From: Deroplatys truncata
Lineage: Eukaryota; Arthropoda; Insecta; Mantodea; Mantidae
Assembly (NCBI GenBank): GCA_030765065.1
Contig: CM060988.1
Coordinates: 174,137,065-174,201,064, forward strand
Direction of reading: 5' to 3'
Length of the DNA stretch: 64,000 nt
Every line of letters begins with the position of its first letter. Position 1 is the first letter of the stretch. This document shows positions 46,728-58,231 of this stretch, piece after piece. The notes under the pieces were generated by a model, which saw only the letters and a program-made list of their open reading frames with translations, searched no databases and was not told where the DNA came from. Both the position numbers and the translations under genes were made by a program.

Positions 46728-47368
46728 AAAAAGAAAAGAAATAAAACTACCCTATAATGCTGTAACTCATTAAATGAGTTATTCAAAGTAAAATACCTTT
46801 TCTCTCTTGAAAACCTTATTTATTAAGCTGTTCTTTTTTCACAGAGAAAAGGGAAGACGTGAAGATCTAATAGGATCGAATCCGCAATCAAAAATCAAAG
46901 ATAAAAATAAAGTAAACACTGGACATACATAATATAATAAATAATTCGAGACTAGCATATAATAATAAATTTATTATTATTATATATGTCTTATCAAAGA
47001 TTAATAAAAAAATTGATATCCTTTAATTTTGCTTTCTATCCCATTGTGATATGTTTTTTTTATTATTTTGGTACCATGCGAACTGCATTATGTGTTTATA
47101 ATTAAATACGCTACCTGGTTTGCTGTCCAGTAACCCAGATCATGGTATTGCTTCCACTAGTTTGACGCTGTTCTTGGAGTACTCCATAGCTCCGCAGCCC
47201 TCGCTGCGCTATAACCTTGCTCATTAAGGGCAATAATTTTCGGTTTGTTGTTAATATCTTTTATTCCTTTCAAATGACATAGGTATATGTACAAGTAAAT
47301 TTCATCCAACCACTCAACAAAATGTTTGTCTTGCTTTCTCCCCTGTGTTCCCCTCGCTCCTGAGTCAG

Positions 47369-47479
47369 AAATCTACCTCTATTCATTGGTTAGGGTTTGA
47401 GTGTCAGACTATCGACATCAAGCCAGTAAGAGACGGACAGATCTGTGGAGTGTCTGACGAGTATCTTCTAGCGACTCAG
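47369..47479 (+). CDS. Possible internal exon, 37 codons, unknown product
   Basis: A long pyrimidine tract ending in gtcag (47364-47368) precedes 111 bases open in one frame, and these end at CAG before gtaaaa (47480). Both splice phases would be 0. The peptide contains QTIDIKPVRDGQICG and then SDEYLLATQ. I do not recognise it. It lies between genes A and B in non-HX sequence and has no visible partner exon. A chance open stretch or a fragment of an unrecognised transposon is just as likely. Confidence 0.2.
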
Positions 47480-47858
47480 GTAAAATGCTTCCTTTTCCTA
47501 CCCTTTTCACCGCTCACTTTGTTCAAACCAATAAGAGATTAGCACAACCGCATAATTGTGAAAAACAACTGATAAGGAAATTCTGCCAACGTTAAATAAA
47601 GTAAAACGCTATAGGAAACCAAAGCACTGTACCGTACTTGTCACATTTGTATCGCAGTATACACTAGCTTGTATTCTGTTTCTGTAGTGAAATGGATATC
47701 TTCGTGTCTCGCATGAATGGCCGGGGTGCGCCACAACAGCATAGTGATTTTATTTCTTTATTAACCAGTATTAAATGGTTAATCGTTTCTCACTCATTTG
47801 CAATTTTGTCTAACACCATAATTATTGCGTTTTCTGTTTTACATACGAGAGATGCTTT

Positions 47859-48688
47859 TACTTTCTCTACTACGTATAGTAGGTAGGGGAATTATTGTAT
47901 TCCACCCAAAAATTCGATACCGAGATTTCACCGGAAATACATGTTTTGAGACCCTCTGAATCCAAAAAAAGCATTTTTGGGAACATGTCCGTGTGTGTGT
48001 CTGTGAACAACACAACTCAGAAACGAACAGTCGGATAAGCACCAAACTTGGTATTTAGGTTCAGTATCTTCCAGAGATGCGACACGAAGGTTTTCAAGAA
48101 AATCCCCCACCACAGATTACCCTTTACATGGAACATTTTCGAAAATTTTAATTTTCTCAAAAATAGCTCTAACGATTTTGATTAAAATATATGTTTAAGA
48201 AATTTTCATGACAAATGAAATGTATATCTCGAATTTTCTGTGATAGCCTCCAAAGTATTCTTCATTGTGAACGACTTTAGAATAACTGGTAAACCATAAG
48301 AGATAGACGAAATTTTACTACACAAAAATGTAGATTGCGTTAAAATACGCAAATTATGTCCTATACATTTTTTGTTGTTGAGTGAACCATTTTCGAGATA
48401 TTGCTGGTTATTCCCTTAAATATTTCAATACTTATACTTTTTCTCAAATTCGTTATTCATTTTTTTGTCCTGGTAATGCAAAGAGAATGGAATAGTCCAC
48501 ATAGCAACCGGCTCTTAAAATATTTGACTATCGCTTAAAGCCTACCATATTCCCTTTGCATCTACAAGAAAATTAGCAATAAGATTAACATCTCGATTAA
48601 CATGAAGCATATGGAGAATAAGCGTTTGTAAAAATAGTTTTTACAAGAGTAAAGAAAGTCATGTGAGTGTAACACATCAGGTTTTTTC
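47859..48688 (-). mobile_element. HX repeat, copy 16 (near complete)
   Basis: From tactttctctactacgtata to agtaaagaaagtcatgtgag and acatcaggtttttt. Close to the family consensus. Confidence 0.85.
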
Positions 48689-48689
48689 C

Positions 48690-48975
48690 AATGTTGTCTG
48701 TATCTTGTGCATCCAAATTGCTGTTTTACACATTTCTGATTGCCCTTTCTACCATTTTGCTTTTGTTCCTACCCTTTCTCATGGAGAGAGCATAGAATTT
48801 CAAAGGCATCACATAGCAGTCAGCCTACAGTATTTTTCTTATACCTACAACATGCTATATAAATGTGGAATGACGTTTATCTCAACTAACAGAAGTGTAC
48901 AGAAGAATAAGGTTTTGTAAAGCTTGTATATGAGTGAGTAGAGAAATTATATGAATGCAATGTGTCAGATTTGTT
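48690..48975 (-). repeat. HX distal-end fragment, diverged
   Basis: ggaatgacgtttatctcaac to gtagagaaattatatgaatg, directly after copy 16. It includes a short open frame without protein features. Confidence 0.4.
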
Positions 48976-49163
48976 TTTAATTCCAATCAGAGTACTGAAT
49001 GTAAAAGCTTAAAAACTGCACTTTTGTTACGGTCTTGATATATTCAAAACTTTTAGATACACAGGAGTTAGTAGAAAATATTTAATGTTGGCAACAGCCC
49101 ATACTTGCCTCATGTTATGTAACGTTGGGAAAATAACAAGTAAATGTTGAGATCTGCAGTGCA

Positions 49164-49169
49164 TTTATT
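49164..49169 (-). terminator. Gene B poly(A) signal
   Basis: AATAAA on the - strand (TTTATT as written) is 84 bases after the stop codon. It is the first canonical signal downstream. Confidence 0.6.
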
Positions 49170-49252
49170 TAGGCGTAAAATAAAATAGAAACAGTACAAA
49201 ACATCACATTAAATAACAAAGATGTAAACATTAGAGATATATGTTGCTTTTT

Positions 49253-49999
49253 CTAACCATGATGATAACCACCGTAGCTGCTACCGAAACCTCCATGTCC
49301 ACCTCCTAGAGTGTGTTCCCCGTAGCCTCCTGAGGAATAGCTGCCGTGACCACCGCCGAAACTGCCTCCAAAGCCGCCAAAATCACCACCTCCGTAACCA
49401 CCATGGCTGCTGATGACAACAGGCACTGGCTTCTTGACGATGACGGGATGGGGTACAGGAACTGCCACAGGCTTGGGCACTGGGACGGCAAATGGTTTGG
49501 GTATATGGACTGGCACGGGGTGTGGTACGGGGACCTTGACGGGGACCTTAACTGGGTAAGGAACAGGCCTCTCGACGGGGTATGGCACCTTCTTCTCTAC
49601 GTAGACGGGGTAGGGCTTGGGCACGTGGACTGGGTAGGGTTTCTCTACGGGGACGGCGACGGGCACCTTGACGGGGTATGGTACTTTCCTCTCGACGTGG
49701 ACGGGGTACGGCTGTGGTACAGGAACTGCGACCTCTTTAGTGATGGTGATGGCCTTGACGTGGCCATGTTCAACTGAAGCCCCTCCAAAACCGCCGCCAT
49801 AACCGCTTCCAAAACCGCCTCCATAACCGCCGCCGTGTCCCAGACCGTGTCCTATTGAATGCTCCAGACCTCCACCATAACCACCACCGTATCCTAGGCC
49901 CAGCAGTCCTCGCTTGTCCTGCTTCTTCTCAGTCTCCACCGTCTTCTTCTGCTCCTCACACACGCCGAGGACAAATAAGCACACCACCACCAAAAGTTT
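49253..49999 (-). CDS. Gene B exon 2: Gly-rich, PYPV/KVP-repeat secreted cuticle-type protein
   Basis: Encodes 248 residues and the stop, or 252 aa with exon 1. On the - strand a pyrimidine tract and acceptor (ctctttctcttacag) end at 50000, and the exon opens K-L-L-V-V-V-C-L-F-V-L, the core of a signal peptide. Layout in the full protein: signal peptide 1 to about 18; a charged stretch ending in a dibasic KR (33-34) that could be a processing site; a Gly/Tyr/His-rich block (35-79); a long repeat core (about 94-199) built from PYPVHV, KVPYPV, VPVPxP and KPYPV units; and a Gly-rich tail (203-252). It has no Cys after the signal peptide. This composition is typical of insect extracellular structural proteins and is close in style to Drosophila Vajk proteins. 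The function is inferred as a cuticle or matrix component. No ATG exists at the 5' end of this exon, so an upstream exon is required. Confidence 0.9.
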   Translation of the reverse strand, partial: KLLVVVCLFVLGVCEEQKKTVETEKKQDKRGLLGLGYGGGYGGGLEHSIGHGLGHGGGYGGGFGSGYGGGFGGASVEHGHVKAITITKEVAVPVPQPYPVHVERKVPYPVKVPVAVPVEKPYPVHVPKPYPVYVEKKVPYPVERPVPYPVKVPVKVPVPHPVPVHIPKPFAVPVPKPVAVPVPHPVIVKKPVPVVISSHGGYGGGDFGGFGGSFGGGHGSYSSGGYGEHTLGGGHGGFGSSYGGYHHG

Positions 50000-50053
50000 C
50001 TGTAAGAGAAAGAGGTCAAATCATACCCTTTCAGATATCTGCATCTTTTAAAA

Positions 50054-50939
50054 ATCTGATGTGTTACCCTCACATGACTGTATTTTTACAAACTCTTATT
50101 CTCCATCTATTTCATATTAATCGAGATAAACATTTGCAGAAACGATCTTTTGACATGCAAAGAAAATTACATTTTACACATAGCGACCAGTTCTAAAAAT
50201 ATTTGACAATCGCTTAAGACGTACTATGTTTCCCTTGTTTTGTATTTGCAAGGGCAATATAGAAATACAGTAGCCTTTAAGCACATACATATCTCTTAAT
50301 AGCTGGTTGCTAGGTGTAGCACCATTCTCTTTGCCACAGATTAATAGTCTTTGCATATCCAAGACAAAAAAATGAATAACGAATTCCATTTTGAGAAAAT
50401 AAGTATTGAAAAATTTAAGGGAATAGCAAGCAACATCTCGAAAATGGTTCACTCAACAAAAAAAAAGGTAAATGACATAAATTGTGTATTTTAACGCGAT
50501 CTACATTATTTGTGTAGTAAAATTTTGTCTATCTCTTATGGTTTAGCAGTTATGCAAAAGTTGTTCTGAATGAAGAATACTTTTGGAGACATTCCCAGAA
50601 AATTCGAGATATACATTTTATTTGTCATGGAAATATATTAAACATATGATGCTTTAATCAAAATCGTTGGACCCGTTTTTGAGAAAATAAAAATTTTCGA
50701 AAAATGTTCCATATAAAGGGTAATTTGGGGTGGGGGGATTTTCTTGAAAACCTTCGTGTCGCATCTCTGGAAGATACCGAACCTAAATACCAAGATTGGT
50801 GTTTATTCGACTGTTCGTTTCTGAGTTATGCTGTTCACAGACAGACACACAGACACAAACACGGACATGTTTCCAAAAATCGAATTTTTGGGTGGAATAC
50901 AATACTTCCCCTACTTACTATACGTAGTAGAGAAAGTAA
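50054..50939 (+). mobile_element. HX repeat, copy 17, gene B intron
   Basis: Starts atctgatgtgttaccctcac and ends gtagtagagaaagtaa. It starts 54 bases upstream (gene sense) of the gene B exon 2 acceptor. Confidence 0.85.
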
Positions 50940-51747
50940 TATGAATACCACGTATCACGTTTTTACATTAAATTATCATAAAAACTTGCATTTAGAACTG
51001 GATAAAATTTTGTGAGAATTTTTTGAGTTGATATCTTGAGGCAAACAAAATTTCAGTATTCTATCTGCAATATTATAGAAAATGTTAATTTCAAGTCTGT
51101 TTCTTCTAAAAAGGACTTATTTCTCTAAAACTCTTAAAAATAAAACTGCAGTAAAGTAGAATAGGAGTGCCAAATAACCTCTCTATCTTAAAATAATTTA
51201 TTTTTCTTCTTTTTTCAGTGTTCCTTATTACTTAAGTTGCCCTTTGTGATCAAATGTTGCCAATTTCTTTGAAAATTTCGTCTAGGAGCTTTAAGATGAT
51301 CAAATAATATTAGGGCTTGAATTTTCCGGAAAGTAAAACTGACGAAGTAAAAAGATTTAGAAATAATATTTATTATTTGAGGTAACCTTATTGGTGAAGC
51401 TTCCAAATTCCGCAATTCTTAAACAATTGTTTTGAAATTTTAGACACTTGCTTGGAGGGTTATCCTAGAGCTGAGTACAATGGTTTTTTGCAAGCTGGTA
51501 AAATATTTTAGTAGTTATTAATTATTATTATTCATATACATATTGTTAGCTATATAAAATGTCCTACGCCTCAATTTATTTAATTTGGTGAAACAAATGT
51601 TTTCCTGACATTAGGTAAAGCTATTGGTAAGACACTCAAATATTTGTTTAACTACCGACAAATTTTTTTCTTCTGTTCTACAGAAAAATCCACCAAAAAT
51701 AACACTTCACAATTTGTACAAAATATGTGGGTACGATTTACACATTT
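50940..51747. other. Gene B intron, non-HX part
   Basis: AT-rich, no repeat family recognised. Confidence 0.4.
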
Positions 51748-51881
51748 ATTTTCTCTAATACGTATAGTAAGTAGAGGAAGTATTCTATTCCATCCAAAAA
51801 TTCGATACCGAGATTTCACCGGAAATATATGTTTTGACACCCCCTGAATCCCAAAAAACCATTTTTAGAAAATGTCCGCGG

Positions 51882-51923
<42 letters not shown>

Positions 51924-52597
51924 CTGTGAACAGCATAACTCAGAAACGAACAGTCGGATAAATACCAAACTTGGTATTTAGGTTCAGTATCTTCCAGAGA
52001 TGCAACACGAAGTTTTTTAAGAAAATACCCCCACCCCAGATTACCTTTTACATGGAACATTTTTCGAAAATTTTCTCAAAAAAGGCTCTAACGATTTTGA
52101 TTAAAATATCATATATTTAAGATACTTTCATGACAAATGAAATGTATATCTTGTAATTTCTGCGAATGTCTCCAAAAGTATTCTTCATTGTGAACGACTT
52201 TTGCATAACTGGTAAACCATAAGAGATAGACGAAATTGTACTATACAGAAATGTAGATCGCGTTAAAGTACACAGTTTGTCATATACATTTTTTTGTTGA
52301 GTGAACCATTTTCGAGATATTGCTTGTTATTCCCTTAAATTTTTCAATACTCAAATGGGAATTCGTTATTCATTTTTCTTGTCCTGGTAATGCAAAGAGA
52401 ATAGAATGCGCCACATAGCAACCAGCTCTTAAAATATTTGACTGTCGCTTAAAGCCTACCATATTCCCTTTGCACCTCAAAGAAAATTAGCAATAAGATT
52501 AACATCTCGATTAACATGAAGCATATGGAGAATAAGCGTTTGTAAAAATAGTTTGTACAAGAGTAGAGAAAGTCATGTGAGTGTAACACATCAGAGT
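51748..52597 (-). mobile_element. HX repeat, copy 18, gene B intron
   Basis: From tattttctctaatacgtata to agtagagaaagtcatgtgag. Core has a pure GT tract (about 51884-51922). Confidence 0.85.
51884..51922 (+). repeat. (GT)n microsatellite in HX copy 18
   Basis: About 19 GT units at the same core position, seen in reverse because the copy is inverted. Confidence 0.95.
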
Positions 52598-53442
52598 TTT
52601 TTTAAAAAGGGCTTCTTCTATCTATTTATATCTAGCTTGAAATATTGGTGGAAAATTGCATCGTGAGGGACACATTTTATGTACTGAAAAATAGAAAAGA
52701 TTCGTTTCTTAGGAAATCAAGTTTTAAAGTTTCTCATGCTACTATTTGGTATTTATGGCCTTCATATGGGGTTACGAGATGGTCCATTAAGACCGTAAAT
52801 TGAAACTACTAGGCGTATGTGTGAAATTTCGAATTTTCAACCAAAATCTCACCATAGGGTTTCCTAAGGGATAAAACTCAGGAATGATTAATTTTGAATT
52901 TGTTCTCTAAAGCAATTCAAATTTTATTTTCAAATCATGTTACAGGATTGAAACTTGGTGAACATTTTGAAAATTGCACAGTGAAATATAGACTACGATA
53001 CACTACTCAAGGAATTGATCTAAAAATTTGAAAGTTTGTGTTAGAGTATTACAAATGTCTGGTTAAAAACCCTAATCAGTTACTCAAGAAATAAAGAATT
53101 TACACATTTCATAGTTTGGGCACCTTAAGCTAATGTGAAATTTATAAAGTAGTATAATTGCTTATCCAAGTGAGGCAACTTATAATTAAGTACAGGAATT
53201 TGATGTTGATAAACCGTTTAATATGTATGCATTGAAAACTTCATAATATGCACATAAAGATGCCCATATAAAATTTTGACATCATATTGACGTAAAATAA
53301 AAATTTAAGGCAATTTTGTGTTATCTCTCCGTGAATAAAACTATTGAGAAAACTGCATGAATTATTATTTAACTCATGAATATTTATGCTTAATATTCAG
53401 GAGTTAGAATATACCCCTGTAACCAAGCTTGTCGCTCATTTT
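52598..53442. other. Gene B intron, non-HX part
   Basis: AT-rich, nothing recognised. The same holds for 54174-54680 and 55080-55940. Confidence 0.4.
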
Positions 53443-54173
53443 CACTTTCTCTACTACGTACAGTAGGTAGGGGAAGTATTGCATTCCACCCAAAAATTCG
53501 ATACCGATATTTCACAGGAAATACCTACATGTTTTGAGGCCCCCTGAAAGAAAAAGGTCCTTGTGTGTCGGAACAGTATAACTCAAAGACGAAAAGTGGG
53601 ATAACTACCAAACTTGGTATTTAGGTACAGCATGTTTCAAAAATGATGCACGAAGATTTTCAAGAAAATTCCCCCATCTCAGACTACTCTTCACATGGAA
53701 AATTTTTCAAAATTTTGATTTTCACAAAATGGCTCTTAGGATTTTGAAAAAGTAATCTTCTTTCTGAATGGCTTTTGCATAACTGGTAAACCATAAGCGT
53801 CAACATTTTTCTCCACAGAAAATGTAAATCTCTTTAAATCACACAATTTAGTCATACTTTTTTTGTGGAGTGAACCATTTCCGAGGTATTCCTTATTTGT
53901 TTGAATTTTCCAATACTTATACATTTTCTCAAATGGAAATTAGTTATTCGTTTCTTTATGTCATGGACATACAAAGAGAATGGAATACTTCACATAGCAA
54001 CCAGCGTTAAAATATTTGACTATCGCTTAAAGCCTACCAATTCCCCTTGCACCTACAAGAAAATTAGCAATAAGATTAACATCTCGATTAACATGAAGTA
54101 GGTGGAGAATAAGCGTTGGTAAAAATAGTTTTACAAGAGTAGAAAAGGTCATGTGAGTGCAATGCATAAGATT
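53443..54173 (-). mobile_element. HX repeat, copy 19, gene B intron
   Basis: From cactttctctactacgtaca to agtagaaaaggtcatgtgag. The microsatellite is reduced to a few GT units. Confidence 0.8.
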
Positions 54174-54689
54174 TTTGTTTTTATGAAGTAATTGGCGCCG
54201 TTAAAATTCTCCTTGTTTTTAAGTATGAATTAACTTTTTGTTAGCCAATATGAAGCAATTATAAAATGCATGTTTGGATCTTTAGATAGGAAATTTTAGA
54301 TTATGTATGCAAATTTTCATACAAATCAGTGCAAAACTGAAATGTAATCAAATTCCATGCGCAAAAATGTAAAACTAAGAATCAAATACAGAAAGGTTCC
54401 AGTGGGGTTAAAAGAAAGTGCATGTGCGAATTAAAATATCAACTGTGATCGTGATAAATGTTATAAAAATGATGACAGATGTCTATAGAATATTTGTATT
54501 AGGTATATAATTCAAAACTCGAAAATTTTGTCATTTACTAAAAACTCTCTCAGTGTTCCTTAAGGATACGTATTTTGAACTACCAATATTAGCTTTCTGA
54601 AATCTATATAATATATGTATTTTAATGCAAAGATGTTAAATCCAAAACCTCATACGTTTTTCTGTAGTTGTTTAAAATATATGGGCACG

Positions 54690-54830
54690 GTTGGAAAGTT
54701 AGAATCAGACGACTGAAAAATTCAATGCCATAGCCGGGATTTGAACCACGGACCTCCCGGTCTCCGTTCGGTTGCTCTAACCGCTGTGCTACCATGGCAA
54801 CATGCCGGCACGCCATTAAATTCTCCAGCT
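54690..54830 (-). mobile_element. tRNA-derived SINE fragment, family e
   Basis: The - strand has A-box-like tggtagcacagcggttagag and B-box-like gtggttcaaatcccg, then gcattgaatttttcagtcgt. The part after the head occurs again inverted at 54998-55038. It lies within the gene B intron region. Confidence 0.6.
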
Positions 54831-54964
54831 GACTCGCATTTTTCCCAGTAAACCACAGGGAGATCTCAAATTGTATTGAGATGTCATACCCCAATGACGA
54901 CTTACATTCTTTGTAAGTACTTAAGTCCCGGGCTTTTAGTTTCAACCACTATTAGGTCAATTAA

Positions 54965-55078
54965 TGGAATTAATTGTTCTTTCACACAAGCCGTGTGGCA
55001 TTGAATTTTTCAGTCGTCTGATTCTACCTTTCCAACCCTGTCCAACACACAGTTTGTGTGAAGGAACAATTATTTCCA
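54965..55078. mobile_element. Small foldback element (114 bp)
   Basis: Arms 54965-54989 and 55054-55078 pair over 25 bases with two mismatches; the arms contain aattgttcttt(or c)ttcacacaa-type sequence. The loop holds a segment (54998-55038) that also occurs inverted at 54700-54730 in the adjacent SINE e. Confidence 0.55.
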
Positions 55079-55947
55079 TATATGGACACGTTTGTTTGTT
55101 ATTTTGTTACGTCACTTTAAAAGTCCCTTGTGGAAAAAAGATTGAAATTTTGGCCTGATATTGTCACCCTAGGTGCATCGCATCTAATTATGCTCTAATG
55201 CTTTTTCAAATGTTCATTACTTATTTAAGGAATTTTTGTGTTTGAAAATTAAAAAAACATACCCAAATGTATGTCACAAAAAAACCAAGAGTAATTCTTA
55301 TTCATTGTACCTCTATGAAATTGTGTTCCAAATTGCATTAATTTATCATAAAAAGTGCTCTACAAGGAGCATTTTATAGGAAGAAAATGTCAGTAAAGAG
55401 GAAACCGCGATTTAAGTTTTGAATGCATAACTCACATTCAAATCACCAGTTTGGTATTAATATTTTCTGTTGAAGCAAGAAATGGACTTTTTTAGAATAA
55501 AAAATACACTTTTTTGCTCAAATTCTTAAAATTTCAGCCATAGATATACTTAGCAGCCACTTTCATACCGTGAGGGAACGCCTACGACCAGATAAGGCGA
55601 AAATATTTGTGTTGCGAGTGCGCTACCAGCATTGTTGCCAAGTTTAATATTGACTCAATGGCACATATTTGGAAATATCTTATTTGCAAATCAAATATGA
55701 GAACAAATTGAATAAAATAAAATAGGATTATAAAATTATATGTGTAAAACAAGCAAATGTGCAGCATAATTTGTGAACTGCTGAAATATTGTGCTTATTT
55801 ACAAAACAGAAAAAATATGTATTATATGCAGAATAAAATTGTTGCAAATTTAGCAATTAACTCACATACCAAAAAGCTACGCTTATTTGGTAGCAGAGAA
55901 AAAAATGTGTTTTGTATTGAAATCCAAGTAACTATGCTGGTACTTAC

Positions 55948-55959
55948 TGTGTATCCCAT
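55948..55959 (-). CDS. Gene B exon 1 (coding part), MGYT
   Basis: On the - strand ATG GGA TAC ACA is followed at once by gtaagt (55947-55942). Phase 0 matches the acceptor at 50000, giving MGYT-KLLVVVCLFVLGVC, a good signal peptide. A TATA box and an initiator-like site sit at the right distances upstream. The implied intron is 5,948 bp and contains HX copies on both strands. Exon 1 of gene A has the same design: a few codons, phase 0, break just before a basic residue. The join is inferred and not proven. Confidence 0.6.
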
Positions 55960-55978
55960 TGCACTAATGCCTAGTTGA

Positions 55979-56015
55979 GAATGTTGTGTTTCCGACATAA
56001 TCTCAGGTTTATATA
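55979..56015 (-). promoter_or_regulatory. Gene B core promoter
   Basis: On the - strand TATATAAA occupies 56015-56008. An initiator-like ACATTC (start A at 55982) lies 31 bases downstream of the TATAAA. The predicted 5' UTR is then 22 bases, to the ATG at 55959. An ATG at about 55997 falls between TATA and the predicted start site, so it would not be in the transcript. Confidence 0.55.
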
Positions 56016-56287
56016 CCAAACAGCGCTTTCCTTTCATTATCAGCGTCCGTTTCCGTCACCGGAACATTGCACATGTACCTCCCCTAAGGGAAAGTTCAGC
56101 CCCTCTCCTGTTGCTCTTGATGTTATATCACGTTTTATAAGGAGAGCGCGTTTGTCACTTGCTGGAGAAACAATCGATGTCAAACAATGGTAAAGTATGG
56201 TCGATTGTTCTGAGGAATATGGACTTAACCGCAGTAAAAGGAAATAAATAAATTTTTATCTTTTCATTGCAAGCAAAAACAAAAAAA

Positions 56288-57198
56288 ATGTGATGTGTTA
56301 CACCCACATGACTTTCTCTGCTCTTGTAAAACTATTTTTACAAACTCTTGCTCTCCATCTATTTCATATTAATCGAGATAAACATTTGCAGAAACGATCT
56401 TTTGACAAGCAAAGAGAATTACATTTTACACATAGCGACCAGTTCTAAAAATATTTGACTATGGCTTAAGGCATACTATTTTCCCCTTGTTTTGTATTTG
56501 CAAGGGCGATATAGAAATAAAGTAGCATTTAAGCATCGACATATCTCTTAATAGCCACAGATTAATACTCTTTGCATATCCAAGACAAAAAATGAATAAC
56601 GAATTCCCATTTGAGAATGTATTGAAAAATTTAAGGGAATAACAAACAATATCTCGAAAATGGTTCACTCAACAAAAAAAATTTATATGACATAAATTAT
56701 GTATTTTGTGATTAGTAAAGTTTTCTGTATCTCTTATGGTTTATCAGTTATGCAAAAGTCGTTCACAATGAAGAATACTTTCGGAAACATTCCCAGAAAA
56801 TTCAAGATATACATTTTATTTGTCATGAAAGTCTCTTAAACATATGATATTTTAATCAAAATCGTTAGAGCCATTTTTGAGAAAATTAACATTTTCGAAA
56901 AATGTTCCATGTAAAGGGTAATTTGGGGTGGGGGATTTTCTTGAAAATCTTCGTGTCGCATCTCTGGAAGATACTGGACCTAAATACGAAGTTTGGTGTT
57001 TATCCGAATGTTCGTTTCTGAGTTATGCTGTTCACACACACACACACACACACACACACATGGACATGTTTCCAAAAATGCTTTTTTTGGGGGGGATTCA
57101 GGGGGTCTGAAAACATGTATTTCTGGTGAAATCTCGGTATCGAAATTTTGGGTGGAATACAATACTTCCCCTACTTACTATACGTAGTAGAGGAAGTA
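56288..57198 (+). mobile_element. HX repeat, copy 20
   Basis: Starts atgtgatgtgttacacccac and ends gtagtagaggaagtaaaa. CA tract at about 57035-57060. It lies about 270 bp upstream of the gene B promoter. Confidence 0.85.
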
Positions 57199-57589
57199 AA
57201 AAACTATTCTGCACATTATAGAAGTAGCCACAGTACAATCTATTCTGGGATAGACACGCCAAGATAATCACAATGAAAGAAAAAGTCTTATGTGGTACAT
57301 TCACAAGACCTTATCTACCCTCTATCTTTATTAGTGAGTATAAAAGCTATTCTTACTAAGGTTATTTTTATATCTAGTACGTTTTAATTCAAATAATCCT
57401 TTCCAGAAATAGTTACGTTACACATTTCGTTATAAATACACACAGACAGACACACACACGGACATGTTTCTAAAATGCTTTTTTTGGATTCAGGGGGTCT
57501 CAAAATATGTATTTCCGGTGAAATATCGGTATCGAATTTTTGGGTGGAATAGAATACATCCCCTACTTACTATACGTAGTAGAGAAAGT
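57199..57589 (+). repeat. HX fragments between copies 20 and 21
   Basis: A subfamily II 5' piece (57286-57430) followed by a hairpin-end piece (ggacatgtttctaaaatgct to gtagtagagaaagtaaaa, ending about 57592). Confidence 0.6.
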
Positions 57590-58231
57590 AAAAATGAATA
57601 ACGAATTTGAGAAAAAGTATAAGTATTGGAAAATTTAAGGGTACAACAAGCAATATTTGGAAAATGGTTCACTCAACAAAAAAAATGTATATGACATAAA
57701 TTGTGTATTTTAACGCGATCTACAGTTTTTGTGTAGTAATATGTTGTCTATCTCTTATGGTTTACCAGTTATGCAAAAGTCGTTCACAATGAAGAATACT
57801 TTTGGAGACATTCCCAGAAAATTCAAGATATACATTATATTTGTCATGAAGGTATCCTAAATATATAATATTTTAATCAAAATCGTTAGAGCCATTTTTG
57901 AGAAAATAAAAATGTTCGAAAAATGTTCCATGTAAAGGGTAATCTGGGGAGGGGGGATTCTCTTGAAAACCTTCGTGTCGCATGTCTGGAAGATACTGAA
58001 CCTAAATACCAAGTTTGGTGTTTATCCGAATGTTCTTTTTGTGTTATGCTGTTCACAGACACAAAGATAGACACACATAGACAGACACACACACACACGG
58101 ACATGTTTCCAAAAATACTTTTTTTGGATTCAGGGGGTCTCAAAACATATATTTCCGGTGAAATCTCGGTATCGAATTTTTGGGTGGAATACAATACTTT
58201 CCCTACTTACTATACGTAGTAGAGAAAGTAA
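57590..58231 (+). mobile_element. HX repeat, copy 21 (5' truncated)
   Basis: Begins at aatgaataacgaatttgaga, joined directly to the end of another HX fragment, and ends gtagtagagaaagtaaaa. It has the same breakpoint as copy 6. Confidence 0.8.

Larger units (their letters stand above)
45869..47368. other. Gene-free stretch
   Basis: Contains the hairpin, tRNA-like head and ATA microsatellite listed separately. A TATATAAAGG at about 46272 has no initiator or downstream exon. The 99-codon - strand frame (46420-46121) has no domain I recognise. Confidence 0.4.

Noticed and set aside
54755..54830. Possible tRNA gene
   Set aside because: A and B boxes exist, but the acceptor arm does not close and the sequence runs on into a repeat shared with 54998-55038, so it is a SINE head.
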